Assembly: GCF_000238295.3 (NCBI RefSeq)
Contig: NZ_AHCD03000037.1
Span: 1-64,000 of the forward strand
Length of the DNA stretch: 64,000 nt
Reading direction: 5' to 3'
Source: Pseudoalteromonas rubra
GTDB lineage: Bacteria; Pseudomonadota; Gammaproteobacteria; Enterobacterales; Alteromonadaceae
Positions 26,728-36,701 of this stretch are shown one piece after another. The stretch's first letter is position 1. The number at the start of each line of letters is the position of its first letter. The notes under the pieces were generated by a model, which was not told the DNA's origin, ran no database searches, and saw nothing but the letters and a program-made list of their open reading frames with translations. The position numbers and the translations under genes were made by a program.

Positions 26728-26756
26728 AAAAAACCCGGCTGTTGCCGGGTTTTTTT
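26728..26756. terminator. Terminator between hemE and speE
   Basis: A6-CCCGGC-TGTT-GCCGGG-T7: a perfect stem with runs on both sides, serving hemE and probably also the convergent speE. Confidence 0.93.
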
Positions 26757-26781
26757 ATGAAAAGGATTCAGTGATCACCGA

Positions 26782-27648
26782 TTAGTCCTGACTTTCAAAA
26801 GCGCGACGCATAAAACCTGGGGTTGCCAGTGCGCCTTTGTGTACGCCGGTATTGTAATACTCAGTTTCAAAACTGGCTTGCTCGGCATCTTGCTCACGGA
26901 AGCCGTTAAACGATTCCCCTTTACGTGCCAGCGTCGCCGACCACAAGCCGCTCGGGTAGATAGGCTGTGGGAAAGGCAGCGTTTGCAGGTCCACAAAACC
27001 CACGTCCAGCATTGCCTGACGCATGGCTTTGAGCAGGTTCATGTGCATTAGAGGAGATTCACTTTGTTGCACTAAAATACCGCCCGGGCGCAGTGCTTTG
27101 AGGCAGCTGGTATAAAATGCATGGTTGAACAGACCTTCGCCTGGTCCCACCGGATCGGTGCCATCCACAATAACCACATCGACGGACTCAGGTGCTGCAT
27201 CGTGCATATACTTGATGCCATCGTCAAACATGACGGTTGCACGCGGGTCGTCATTCGAGGCACAAAGCTCTGGAAAATATTTTAGCGACATTTGCGTAAC
27301 GACTTCGTCAATGTCGATTTGGGTCACGGTTTCTACATCCGGATGCTTAAGCACTTCGCGCAGTGTGCCACAATCACCACCACCGATGATCACGACATTT
27401 TTAGGGGCCGGGTGAGAAAACAAAGCCGGGTGGCTCATCATTTCATGATAGAAAAAGTTCTCCCGGGTGCTGACCATAGTACAGCCGTCAATGATCATCA
27501 GATTGCCAAAATCTGTGGTCTCATACATTTCAACATTCTGAAATGGTGACTGGATCTCGTCCAGTTTACGAGTGACGCGTAATGAGAACGCGCTGCCATC
27601 ACGGTCGCTGATCTCAGTAAACCAGCGGTTTGCTTCTAAATTTGACAT
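26782..27648 (-). CDS. speE: Polyamine aminopropyltransferase (spermidine synthase)
   Basis: 288 residues from the ATG at 27648, which has AAGG about seven bases upstream; the open frame to 27708 adds a non-conserved leader. W-F-T-E at the N-terminus, the S-adenosyl-binding motif V-V-I-I-G-G-G-D-C-G-T-L-R-E and V-V-I-V-D-G-T-D-P-V-G-P (the catalytic Asp region) are all present. It transfers an aminopropyl group from decarboxylated AdoMet to putrescine. Divergent from speA; no speD is seen in the window. Confidence 0.93.
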   Translation of the reverse strand: MSNLEANRWFTEISDRDGSAFSLRVTRKLDEIQSPFQNVEMYETTDFGNLMIIDGCTMVSTRENFFYHEMMSHPALFSHPAPKNVVIIGGGDCGTLREVLKHPDVETVTQIDIDEVVTQMSLKYFPELCASNDDPRATVMFDDGIKYMHDAAPESVDVVIVDGTDPVGPGEGLFNHAFYTSCLKALRPGGILVQQSESPLMHMNLLKAMRQAMLDVGFVDLQTLPFPQPIYPSGLWSATLARKGESFNGFREQDAEQASFETEYYNTGVHKGALATPGFMRRAFESQD

Positions 27649-27887
27649 TGTTGCCTTCATGCAGATGTAATTTTCAGAGATTTTGCCAGCGCTTTCGCCC
27701 CAGCTCAATCTATTTTAGCGTATAAACACCGTCTCGGTTAGGGACAAAATACCGCAGGTCGGCTCAGGCTACCGGCATAACAGATAAATCATGCCTGCGT
27801 TTTACTAAGAGGGTGGTAAAAGATTGTCACATCTTGGCCTAAAGTATTAAAATATGCGATCTGTAAAGCTAGTTAATTGAGACTGCC

Positions 27888-29768
27888 ATGACCTGGGGTT
27901 TGCAAACCGCACGAGCCACTTATAACGTTACTCACTGGAGTGAAGGGTATTTTGACATCAATGATCAGGGGGAGCTGGTCGCCTATCCCGATGGCGATCG
28001 CGCTAAACCGGCCATTTCTCTGGTTGAATTAACCGAGCGTTTTAAAGAGCAAGGCCTGACCTTGCCGGTGCTGGTGCGGTTTACCGATATTCTAAATAGT
28101 CGCGTTGAAACCATGACACAGGCTTTTTCACACGCGACTGCTGCAAAGTCCTATCAGGGGCAATATACCTGTGTTTACCCCATCAAAGTGAATCAACAGC
28201 GCTCCGTGGTGAGCAAGTTACTGGCACACCCGAGTGGCCTGGTTGGCCTGGAAGCGGGCTCTAAGCCCGAGCTTATGGCCATTTTAGGGATTGCCAAAGA
28301 CCCCATCACCATAGTGTGTAATGGCTATAAAGACAGCGAGTTTTTGCGCCTGGCGATGATAGGCCAGGCCATGGGGCATAAAGTGCACATCGTCATTGAG
28401 AAGCTGTCTGAGCTGGATACTTTGCTGAAGGAGATCGCGGTGTTGGGCATTGAGCCCACCATAGGTATTCGTATCCGCCTGAACTCCATTGGCAAAGGGA
28501 AGTGGCAAAATACCGGTGGTGAAAAAGGCAAATTTGGTCTGACAGCCAGTCAGGTACTGAGCGTGGTAGACAAGCTCACCGCCCAAGGCAAACTGCATCT
28601 GATGCAACTGGTGCATTTCCATATTGGCTCGCAGATCGCCAACATCCGTGATATTCAGCGTGCACTGCGTGAATGTGCCCGTCATTATGCGGAGTTGTCG
28701 CAGCTGGGTGTACCACTAAAAACGGTTGATGTGGGTGGTGGCCTGGGGGTGGATTACGAAGGGTCGGGCTCTCGCAGTGCGTGCTCAATGAACTACACAG
28801 TCGCTGAATATGCCCGTAATGTGGTAGGGGCATTTGCCGAAGTGGCTGAGCAGCATGGGCTGCGTCACCCTGATATTATTACCGAATCTGGCCGGGCACT
28901 GACGGCACACCATGCTGTACTGATCACCGACGTGATTGATGTAGAGCAAGCGCCTTTTCAGACCACGCCGAGCGCCCCAACGCCTTCTGCACACCATATC
29001 CAGCAGGAGTTATGGTTGTCACTGCAACGACTGACACCCAGACTCGCAATAGAAACATACCATGATGCGATGCATCTGTTTGGTGATGGTCATGATCAAT
29101 ATGTCCATGGCCTGATAGACATGCAGCAGTGGGCGCAAATTGAGCAACTTTATTTTACCACCCTGCAACGAGTCAGAGAGTGTCTGAACGTGCATTCGCG
29201 TTCGCATCGTGAGGTGTTGGATGAGCTCAATGAAAAACTGGCCGATAAATTGTTTGTCAATTTCTCGCTATTCCAGTCATTGCCGGATGTCTGGGGGATC
29301 CAGCAACTGTTTCCTGTGATGCCTATTGCGGCACTGGATCAGCCGCTGACGCAGCGTGCAGTGATCCAGGATATCACCTGTGATTCAGATGGTCAGATCC
29401 GCGAATATGTGGAAGGCGCAGGGATTGAGTCCAGCTTGCCTATTCCGCCCTATCAGCCGGGTGAGCAATACCATATTGCGATGTTCATGGTAGGCGCTTA
29501 TCAGGAGATTCTGGGCGATTTACACAACCTGTTCGGCGATACAGATTCAGTACATGTTGAACTCACCCAGACAGGGTATGAGCTGAGCAATGCCATTAAA
29601 GGTGACAGCGTTGAGGACGTACTGAGATTCGTCCATTATGACAAAGCGGCACTGGCGGAAAACTTTACCACGCAAATCTCCGCCCTCCAGGTCGATGATG
29701 CAACCAAAGCCGATTATCTGGCTCAGTTACACGCCGGACTCAGCGGTTATACCTATTTTGAAGACTAA
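27888..29768 (+). CDS. speA: Biosynthetic arginine decarboxylase
   Basis: 626 residues, the usual length for the PLP-dependent alanine-racemase-fold arginine decarboxylase. The PLP lysine lies in Y-P-I-K-V-N-Q (about residue 100), with H-F-H-I-G-S-Q and D-V-G-G-G-L-G-V-D-Y-E-G further on. It forms agmatine, the first step from arginine to putrescine. Divergent to speE, so polyamine genes share this intergenic region. A possible promoter is TTGTCA at 27824-27829 with an AT-rich -10 about 17 bp on. Confidence 0.95.
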   Translation: MTWGLQTARATYNVTHWSEGYFDINDQGELVAYPDGDRAKPAISLVELTERFKEQGLTLPVLVRFTDILNSRVETMTQAFSHATAAKSYQGQYTCVYPIKVNQQRSVVSKLLAHPSGLVGLEAGSKPELMAILGIAKDPITIVCNGYKDSEFLRLAMIGQAMGHKVHIVIEKLSELDTLLKEIAVLGIEPTIGIRIRLNSIGKGKWQNTGGEKGKFGLTASQVLSVVDKLTAQGKLHLMQLVHFHIGSQIANIRDIQRALRECARHYAELSQLGVPLKTVDVGGGLGVDYEGSGSRSACSMNYTVAEYARNVVGAFAEVAEQHGLRHPDIITESGRALTAHHAVLITDVIDVEQAPFQTTPSAPTPSAHHIQQELWLSLQRLTPRLAIETYHDAMHLFGDGHDQYVHGLIDMQQWAQIEQLYFTTLQRVRECLNVHSRSHREVLDELNEKLADKLFVNFSLFQSLPDVWGIQQLFPVMPIAALDQPLTQRAVIQDITCDSDGQIREYVEGAGIESSLPIPPYQPGEQYHIAMFMVGAYQEILGDLHNLFGDTDSVHVELTQTGYELSNAIKGDSVEDVLRFVHYDKAALAENFTTQISALQVDDATKADYLAQLHAGLSGYTYFED

Positions 29769-29922
29769 GCTTCAAACGATCTGCCTGTCACAACGGGCTA
29801 TCTAACGATGCTTGGCAGCCAAGGCCCCGGTATGATGTAATAGGGCCAGTTCGTTATTCTAATCATATGGTCTGAATGCATTGTCACACAGACCATCTTC
29901 AGTCGTAGTAAAGGAACATTGC

Positions 29923-30846
29923 ATGTCGCTAATCCGCCAGGTGCTGGGGTTATTGTTATACGTTATTAATACACTGGTCTGGTTTATCCCCATTTTTCTG
30001 ATGGGTGTGATCAAACTATTACCTATTGCACCACTGCAAAAAGTGGCCAGTCGCATTGCCAAAGGGTGCGCCAGTTTATGGGTTGCCGGTAACAATCTTA
30101 ACCAGTCTGTTATTTCACCGTTTCGTCTCAATGTGTCAATGCCAGAGACGATGAAAGCCAAAGACTGGTATCTGGTGATCGCCAATCACCAGAGCTGGGT
30201 CGATATTTTGATCTTGCAACGGGTATTACACCGTAAAATTCCCTTTCTGAACTTTTTTCTGAAAAAAGAATTACTCTACGTACCGGTACTTGGATTGGCC
30301 TGGTGGGCGCTGGATTTCCCGTTTATGAAGCGCACCAGTAAAAGTCAGTTGAAGAAAAATCCTAAACTGCGCGGTAAAGATGTGGAAACGACCCGCAAGG
30401 CGTGTGAGAAATTTAAAACCATGCCTGTCAGTATTGTAAATTTTGTGGAGGGGACGCGTTTTACCGAACAAAAACACGCGCAGCAGCGCAGTCCGTTTCA
30501 GCATTTGCTAAAACCCAAAGCCGGGGGGATCGCGTTTGTGATGCAGGCAATGGGCGAGCAGATCAACCAGGTAGTGAATGTCACCCTTCATTATCCGCAG
30601 GGGATCCCCAGTTTTATGGACTTTGTTGCGGGTCGTGTAGGCGAGGTCAATGTACAGGTTGAACTGATGCCGGTGAGTGCAGACCTGATTGGCGACTACA
30701 GCAATGACAACGAGTTTAGAGTGCGCTTCCAAAGCGAGTTGAATCGCTTATGGGGGCAGAAAGACCAACAGTTGGTCGATTTCGTTGCGCGCCATGGCAG
30801 TGCCCAGGTAGCTGCTGAACATCATGAAAAGTCGCAACAGTCCTGA
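29923..30846 (+). CDS. YihG-like acyltransferase, first paralogue
   Basis: 307 residues of the PlsC superfamily. N-terminal membrane segment (about 5-35), catalytic N-H-Q-S-W-V-D (HX4D, about residue 87), F-P-F-M-K-R, and E-G-T-R-F (about 180). The best match is the YihG/1-acyl-glycerol-3-phosphate acyltransferase group, which adds the second acyl chain to phosphatidic acid. I took the ATG at 29923, after AAGGA, rather than the TTG at 29881. Start of a three-gene run with a paralogue and a mechanosensitive channel. Confidence 0.85.
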   Translation: MSLIRQVLGLLLYVINTLVWFIPIFLMGVIKLLPIAPLQKVASRIAKGCASLWVAGNNLNQSVISPFRLNVSMPETMKAKDWYLVIANHQSWVDILILQRVLHRKIPFLNFFLKKELLYVPVLGLAWWALDFPFMKRTSKSQLKKNPKLRGKDVETTRKACEKFKTMPVSIVNFVEGTRFTEQKHAQQRSPFQHLLKPKAGGIAFVMQAMGEQINQVVNVTLHYPQGIPSFMDFVAGRVGEVNVQVELMPVSADLIGDYSNDNEFRVRFQSELNRLWGQKDQQLVDFVARHGSAQVAAEHHEKSQQS

Positions 30847-30871
30847 TAGTACAGTTGGTTAAGGAGGTGGC

Positions 30872-31792
30872 ATGTTGAGAAAGTTTTTACCAGCCTGGCT
30901 AGCGGGGGCAACCGCGACGGCGATACTACTGGCGAATACGCTCTTGTGGGGTATTGTCGTGTTTGCGCTGGGGCTGGTGAAATGCGTGTTGCCACTGCGA
31001 GGTGTATCAGACCTCCTACACTGGGCCTATAAAGGCTGGTGTCGGGGCAATCGTGTCGGGCTCCAGCTGGGCTGTCCTGACATCACTCTCAGTTTACCCG
31101 AGCATATGAGTAATCAGGCCTGGTATTTACTGGTTGCTAATCATATCAGCTGGTTAGATATCGTGGTGCTGAGTGCGCTCGACAGACTGCCTGCTCCAAA
31201 GTTCTTTCTCAAAGACGAGCTTAAATACGTGCCTCTGATCGGCACTGGTGCCTGGGCACTGGGTATGCCTTTTATGAAACGGGCAAGTAAGGCTAAAATT
31301 GCCAAAAATCCCAAGCTCAAAGGCATGGATGTTGAGCGAACCCAGCACAGTTGTCGTCACTTCAGACAGCACCCTACAACCGTGATTAACTTCGTGGAAG
31401 GCACGCGCTTTACCGCGCAGAAGCATCAACGTCAGGGTGGGGATTTTCACTACTTGCTTAAGCCCAAGGCCGGCGGCGTTGCGTTTGCCTTAGAGGTGTT
31501 GGCCCAGCAACTGGACGGCCTGCTCGACGCCACCGTCATTTATCAAAGTCCGGACCAGCATATTTGCCGTAGCTTTATGTGTGGTAAGTTGCAGCGTATT
31601 GAGGTGCGGATCCAGTTGTTGTCTATGGGATCCGTCCCGCAGGGTAACTATCAGACGGACAAACAATACCGGATTGCTTTTCAGGCTTACCTTAATCAGT
31701 TGTGGCTCGACAAAGACGCACAGCTGATAGCTTACTGGGAACAGCAGCAAGCTCGGGAAGCTGTGTGTGGCGAAGAGGTAAAACAGCTATGA
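30872..31792 (+). CDS. YihG-like acyltransferase, second paralogue
   Basis: 306 residues, clearly a paralogue of the gene upstream: membrane segment near the N-terminus, N-H-I-S-W-L-D, P-F-M-K-R-A-S-K-A-K-I-A-K-N-P-K-L-K-G-M and E-G-T-R-F. Preceded by GGAGG. It begins 25 bp after its neighbour and its stop overlaps the start of the next gene (ATGA). Two different acyl-chain preferences would be a reason to keep both, but that is inference. Confidence 0.85.
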   Translation: MLRKFLPAWLAGATATAILLANTLLWGIVVFALGLVKCVLPLRGVSDLLHWAYKGWCRGNRVGLQLGCPDITLSLPEHMSNQAWYLLVANHISWLDIVVLSALDRLPAPKFFLKDELKYVPLIGTGAWALGMPFMKRASKAKIAKNPKLKGMDVERTQHSCRHFRQHPTTVINFVEGTRFTAQKHQRQGGDFHYLLKPKAGGVAFALEVLAQQLDGLLDATVIYQSPDQHICRSFMCGKLQRIEVRIQLLSMGSVPQGNYQTDKQYRIAFQAYLNQLWLDKDAQLIAYWEQQQAREAVCGEEVKQL

Positions 31793-32994
31793 AAGTGACG
31801 CATCTCAGTGAAGCACTTACGCCCTGGCTTGGCGCATCGGCACACAGTGGGTTGCTGATATGGAGTACCAACATACTGGCTCTGGTGATATTGCTGCTGG
31901 TGTTTTGGTTGATACGTCAATGGCTTCTGCCTCGGGTTCAGCAGTTTCTGAGTGCTTACTCCAACTCTAAAATCGGCTTTTTGGCACCCCAGCTCAGCAA
32001 ATTCAGTGGTCGCTTTTCGATGGTGGTGTGCACGCTGTTGTTTATCGCCTTCAAAGAAGCCTTGTTTCTGGCACCACAAGGCCTATTCAATGTAATGAGT
32101 GTGGTGTCTCAGGGACTGCTGATCATCAGTATTGGCTTTTTGCTAAGTAGCCTGGTCAACATTGTGAACGCGATTTACGACCAGCAACCATTTGCCAAAA
32201 GTGTGCCGATTCAGAGCTTAGTACAGGTTAGCAAGTTACTGATTTTCATTGTGTGTGCCATTTTGGTGATCAGCCTCGCCATAGACAAATCGCCCACTTA
32301 TATTCTGTCCGGATTTGGTGCCATCGCGGCGGTTACGCTGTTGGTGTTTAAGGACACCATACTTGGACTGGTGGCCAGTATTCAAATTGCAGCCAACCGC
32401 TTGCTGGCGACGGGCGACTGGATCCAGGTGGATGCATTTGGCGCGGACGGTGAGGTCATTGAAGTTGGCCTGAACACAGTGCGCGTGCGCAACTGGGATA
32501 ATACGGTCACAACCATTCCAACCTATAAAATTATTTCGGATTCGTTTAAAAACTGGCGTGCCATGCAAGAGTCTAATGGGCGGCGGATCAAGCGGGCAAT
32601 ATACCTTGATTTTGATTCTATTCGCTTACTGAGCCAGGATGAACTGAACGCGCTCAGTGAGGCGTTACCTGAGGTGGCTGCGCTGTTACAAGATTCCACA
32701 GTGCAGCGTTGGAGCAATGTCTCTGTGTTTCGCCGTTATGCCGAAACCTACCTCAAAGCACATCCCCAGGTAAATTCGGATTGTCTCTGTATGGTACGAG
32801 AGCTGGCACCGACACAGTATGGTTTGCCGGTAGAGTTGTATTGTTTCAGCCGGGACAAACGTTGGGTGCAGTATGAGCATTTACAGGCTGATGTGCTGGA
32901 CCACGTCTTGACGGTGATGCCATATTTTGGGCTGCGACCCTACCAGGTTATTTCAAGTCATCAAAACGAAATAAATCACAAAAAACCAGAGTAA
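31789..32994 (+). CDS. MscS-family mechanosensitive channel, YbdG-like
   Basis: 401 residues. Four to five predicted N-terminal membrane helices, then the MscS pore and beta domain: F-K-D-T-I-L-G-L-V-A-S-I-Q, G-D-W-I-Q-V, F-G-A-D-G-E-V-I-E-V-G-L-N-T-V-R-V-R-N-W-D-N-T. The segment D-S-F-K-N-W-R-A-M-Q-E-S and the C-terminal R-D-K-R-W-V-Q-Y-E point to YbdG, a small-conductance channel that responds to osmotic downshock. Coupled by ATGA to the acyltransferase upstream. Confidence 0.88.
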   Translation: MKVTHLSEALTPWLGASAHSGLLIWSTNILALVILLLVFWLIRQWLLPRVQQFLSAYSNSKIGFLAPQLSKFSGRFSMVVCTLLFIAFKEALFLAPQGLFNVMSVVSQGLLIISIGFLLSSLVNIVNAIYDQQPFAKSVPIQSLVQVSKLLIFIVCAILVISLAIDKSPTYILSGFGAIAAVTLLVFKDTILGLVASIQIAANRLLATGDWIQVDAFGADGEVIEVGLNTVRVRNWDNTVTTIPTYKIISDSFKNWRAMQESNGRRIKRAIYLDFDSIRLLSQDELNALSEALPEVAALLQDSTVQRWSNVSVFRRYAETYLKAHPQVNSDCLCMVRELAPTQYGLPVELYCFSRDKRWVQYEHLQADVLDHVLTVMPYFGLRPYQVISSHQNEINHKKPE

Positions 32995-33103
32995 GCTGCA
33001 AATCCTTGTGTTATCTTAACGATTCAGACTTTATCTTTTTATGACATATTTGTGACATGGAGACGAGTTAGGTTGCTGAGTTGCCCAAGAGGTAGGTAGT
33101 GCA

Positions 33104-33922
33104 ATGAAGTATTTTGTAGCAATCATGCTGGTGATGAGCTTGTGTTCAATAAAACAGGCCTTGGCAGACCATGAACAAATTCTGGTAGCGATCGACCACG
33201 CTCCCCCTTACAGTGCCCTCGATGACAAGGGTAACGCACGAGGCTTAATTCTCGATATTCTTAATTACATTAAACACCACAGTGATGAAGACATCGCTGT
33301 CAAAGCCGTCCCTTGTCCTTTCTCTCGTTGTATTCGTATGCTGGCGCAGGGGGAAGTCGACGTGATGGGCGGGCTGATCCGAACGCCTGACCGTGAACGT
33401 CAAATGGCATTTGTGACTCCCCCCTATATGGCCTTGTCCTCTTCCTTTGTCTTTTACAGCCACCAGCATAGCCAGATTGAAGTTCATCGCTATGAAGATC
33501 TCATCGGCAAGCGGATCGCGGTGATGCGCGGTGCTGCTTTTTTCCCTCGTTTTGATCAGGATAGTCGGCTCGATAAGGTTGAAGTGCCCTCAGAGCGTAT
33601 TGCTGTAGATCTGGTGCTAAAAGGGCGGGTCGATCTCGTGATTGCAGTCGAGGATACGGCCGATCTGGCCATGAATGTGCTTGCTCAGCCCGCGCATCAG
33701 CTGAGAAAAATGGACTATCGTCATACTCAGGTGATCTATGGGCACATGGCGATGAGTCATGCGTTTGCACAAAGCCATGTGGGGCGTGAGTTCACTGAGC
33801 ATATGCAGCGGATGGCAAAAAACAAAATCCTGGACAAGCTGGTAGCGCCTTATCAATTGCCAGCTATCCCGCCTCAGCTATTATCAGAAGAGACGGGGAG
33901 CACACCAAAAAATACCTTTTAA
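33104..33922 (+). CDS. Periplasmic solute-binding protein, family 3 type
   Basis: 272 residues with a signal peptide (cut near Q-A-L-A-D). The family 3 pattern follows: D-H-A-P-P-Y-S-A-L-D-D-K-G-N-A-R-G, V-D-V-M-G-G-L-I-R-T-P-D-R-E, L-I-G-K-R-I-A-V-M-R-G and V-D-L-V-I-A-V-E-D-T. No transport genes adjoin, so it is an orphan binding protein. Ligand unknown. It overlaps the end of the convergent lipoprotein gene by 4 bp. Confidence 0.8.
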   Translation: MKYFVAIMLVMSLCSIKQALADHEQILVAIDHAPPYSALDDKGNARGLILDILNYIKHHSDEDIAVKAVPCPFSRCIRMLAQGEVDVMGGLIRTPDRERQMAFVTPPYMALSSSFVFYSHQHSQIEVHRYEDLIGKRIAVMRGAAFFPRFDQDSRLDKVEVPSERIAVDLVLKGRVDLVIAVEDTADLAMNVLAQPAHQLRKMDYRHTQVIYGHMAMSHAFAQSHVGREFTEHMQRMAKNKILDKLVAPYQLPAIPPQLLSEETGSTPKNTF

Positions 33923-36504
33923 GGCGCGGTGTGTGACGCCTTCATGATGCCGTAACTGAATGACAGTACCAGCTGCGCTATGTCGTCATAAGCCTCAGCA
34001 CTGGTATCATTGCCTGAATCTGCATTGGTCAGTAGTACAAAGCCACGCTGATGGCGCATATCTCCATATATCTGGGTGAGGACGCCCGGATCTTCCCCGT
34101 TGTGGTAGATTTTGTCACCATCCAGCCCCCAGAAGAAACCTCGCTCTACCGAGATGCTCGGGATATCGGTTTGTGGCGCCAGCATGGCCGCTACGGCACG
34201 TGCCGGGATACGTTGTTCTCCATTGAGTTTGCCCTGTTGCATGACGGCAATCAGAAAATTGCCCAGATCGTGTGCGGTAGAAATGGCACTGCCTTCACTG
34301 TAGGTGATGTTGCCATAGTCAGGCAAAGGCATCGGCTGTTGTGTGTCCGGGTGATGAATGTAACGTGGCACCACAGGTTTAGTTGGCTGGGCAATGCCCC
34401 ATTCACTGTGTTGCATCGCCAGTGGGGTGAAGACATACTCCTGGGTTAACTCAGGCAAGGTTTGCCCGCTTGCCTGCTCAGTGACATAGGCTGCCAGTGC
34501 GGCACCGATATTGGTGTATACAGCGGCCTCATTATTGCGCAGACTAAAGCGGCTGACAAAATTGTCAGTGTGATAGTGGTTGCCGGATTGTGTCAGGTAA
34601 GCGGCGAAGAAACGGTCGAGGTTGGTGTCTGCTGGTTCCTCACATGCGCTCTCCTGGCTGAAACGGTTGTATAAACTGCTGCCGTCGGTATGTACAAAGT
34701 AATTACAGCGATAGATGGCATCGCGATCCATGATGCCACTGGTGTGGGTGATCAGCTGCCGTAACGTAATAGGCTGAGCCAACGGCACGCCAAAATCGAT
34801 AGAGAAATTCAGGTAACGTTCCACAGGCGCATCAAGATCAACCTGTTGTTGCTCAACGGCCTGGGCCAGAGTCGCCCCCAGCAGCGTTTTACTCACCGAC
34901 CCCAGATAGAAGCGGCTATGTGCATTAACCGCTGTGCCTTGCTCATCCGCATGGCCAAACCCCTGTTGATAGACCGACTGGCCGTCGTGAATAATATTAA
35001 CGGCCACGGCGGGAATATTGCCCTGTTGCTGAAGCGCCCTGAGCTGGCGTTCAAATTCTCTGACAGTTAGTTGAGGTTTGGGGTCTTTACCCAGTAAAGT
35101 CAGTGCATGATCATAGCTTTCAAACCGGCCGCTTTCGAGTGCATGCATGGAAAATGCAGGTACTGTGATATCAGGCTGGATCCCACGTTGCTCATACAAA
35201 GTACCCTGCGCATCCCGGTAGACTTCGTTCGAGAGGGATATCTGCCAGCCATTGGGCAAGGTGAAAAAGCGTTTATCCGATAAGGCGCCAGATGTTGCCT
35301 CTCCGAGCAAGGTCACGTGTGGCAAATGCATCATGGCCATAGTCAGAATTTCGCCAGCGCTGATGGTCAGCGGACTGGTGAGTAAATAAATGGGTTTGGT
35401 GTACGCATTGGGGTGAGTTTGCAAAGACTGGCTGAGCAACACCCCCTGGCCGGCCTGGTTCAGAGCTTGTTTATTAAATGCCAGGCGTTTACTGGTATTG
35501 AAGCGAGAGGCAATCGCCAGGGCAATGGCATCGTCGCCGCCAGTGTTGTTGCGAATGTCCAGGAGCAGTCCCTCGGTGTCGGCCAGCGCTGCCATAATGC
35601 CGTCAATCAGCACATTGGCTGCGTCGAGATGCTCAGTTTCACTAGCCTCTGCGTCGCTGCTGAAGCGCGCGAGGTTATTGATCACCAGTACACCGATGTT
35701 GTCTTTGGTCTTACCCCAGAGCAAGGTTTTTTCTTCTTGCTCAGCCGGAAAGCTGCCCATACTGCCTGGTACCAGGTATTGCTGAGTGACTTGCAGTGAG
35801 TCCAGAACCAGCTCTGAAAAGACCTGTTCATCGGTCAGTTGCATGTTATAGCGCAGGTAGTAACTGGCTGTGCCCCGCGCCGCACGCAAAATAGGCGCAT
35901 CTTTCATCACAAAATAGGGGTGGCCAGGTGTGCTGGCAACCGACACATGACCATCGGCAAGGGGCGCAATCATTTCTGTTAATGCCTCAAACAAAGCATC
36001 ATCAGACATCGCATCATGGATCTGTGGGCGATAGAGGTTGTACTGTGTTTGCCAGTCCATGTCGCGCAGGGCAAAAAAGGCGTAATAATCGTTGAATGTG
36101 TGCCAGAAGTATTCAAACACCTCCGTAGGGCTGGCTTGTGTATCAATGGATAAGGGCGACTGACAGACGTCGGGGAGTGACGTCTGCGGGTCATAGATAT
36201 GCGGATAGACTTCGCCCGCATAAGTCAGTTGCAGTTGTCCTGTGTTTCTGAGCTGAGCCTGGGCTATTTCGCTTTGTGGGTTCAGTGGTAGGGTACGCTG
36301 TGCCAATTTGATACAGGCATGAGTATTAAATTCATAACGTTGCATGCGATCTGCGCGGATATCGAGTACTTCACCATAGGCGGTTTTCTGCCAGATCCCC
36401 GGGAGCTTTTGTAATGCCCCGCGATGATCCTTGCTGTCGCCGCAGCCACTGAGCACGGTGCTGATAATCAATCCTGAGATAAGCAGAGAAAAGTCTTTGA
36501 ACAT
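33919..36504 (-). CDS. Lipoprotein fusing an S41 protease-like domain to a class C beta-lactamase-like domain
   Basis: 861 residues from the ATG at 36504, with a lipobox V-L-S-G-C (Cys about 21). Residues about 100-460 resemble an S41 (tail-specific/IRBP-like) protease, with the Ser in T-I-S-A-G-E (about 380) and G-E-A-T-S-G after it; the Lys of C-terminal processing proteases is absent, fitting the S41B/IRBP-like branch. Residues about 490-850 form a serine hydrolase with S-V-S-K (about 536) and Y-T-N (about 662), plus H-T-S-G. Both halves act outside the cytoplasm. Substrates unknown; peptides or peptidoglycan fragments are possible. Confidence 0.85.
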   Translation of the reverse strand: MFKDFSLLISGLIISTVLSGCGDSKDHRGALQKLPGIWQKTAYGEVLDIRADRMQRYEFNTHACIKLAQRTLPLNPQSEIAQAQLRNTGQLQLTYAGEVYPHIYDPQTSLPDVCQSPLSIDTQASPTEVFEYFWHTFNDYYAFFALRDMDWQTQYNLYRPQIHDAMSDDALFEALTEMIAPLADGHVSVASTPGHPYFVMKDAPILRAARGTASYYLRYNMQLTDEQVFSELVLDSLQVTQQYLVPGSMGSFPAEQEEKTLLWGKTKDNIGVLVINNLARFSSDAEASETEHLDAANVLIDGIMAALADTEGLLLDIRNNTGGDDAIALAIASRFNTSKRLAFNKQALNQAGQGVLLSQSLQTHPNAYTKPIYLLTSPLTISAGEILTMAMMHLPHVTLLGEATSGALSDKRFFTLPNGWQISLSNEVYRDAQGTLYEQRGIQPDITVPAFSMHALESGRFESYDHALTLLGKDPKPQLTVREFERQLRALQQQGNIPAVAVNIIHDGQSVYQQGFGHADEQGTAVNAHSRFYLGSVSKTLLGATLAQAVEQQQVDLDAPVERYLNFSIDFGVPLAQPITLRQLITHTSGIMDRDAIYRCNYFVHTDGSSLYNRFSQESACEEPADTNLDRFFAAYLTQSGNHYHTDNFVSRFSLRNNEAAVYTNIGAALAAYVTEQASGQTLPELTQEYVFTPLAMQHSEWGIAQPTKPVVPRYIHHPDTQQPMPLPDYGNITYSEGSAISTAHDLGNFLIAVMQQGKLNGEQRIPARAVAAMLAPQTDIPSISVERGFFWGLDGDKIYHNGEDPGVLTQIYGDMRHQRGFVLLTNADSGNDTSAEAYDDIAQLVLSFSYGIMKASHTAP

Positions 36505-36701
36505 GACTGTGTCCTTAACTGAATTACCCAAATGCGGTGTTGTAGTGTGGCCAGTGTAGGGGGTGAGGCGTGTCGGCGCTGTAAGCGAGTTGCGCCAAAG
36601 GGTCAGAAAATGTACCCGGTCATTGACATTTTTAAACAGAGGGTAACGCCGACTCTGGCTACACTGGTGGAGAACTAAACTGATCGTATGAGGTTGAAGT
36701 G

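Noticed and set aside
36504..36531. Longer N-terminal starts of the S41/beta-lactamase lipoprotein and similar extended frames (SDR, peroxiredoxin-like, speE, MFS, adaptor)
   Set aside because: The internal starts have proper ribosome binding sites and begin the signal peptide or conserved domain, so the extensions are not coding.
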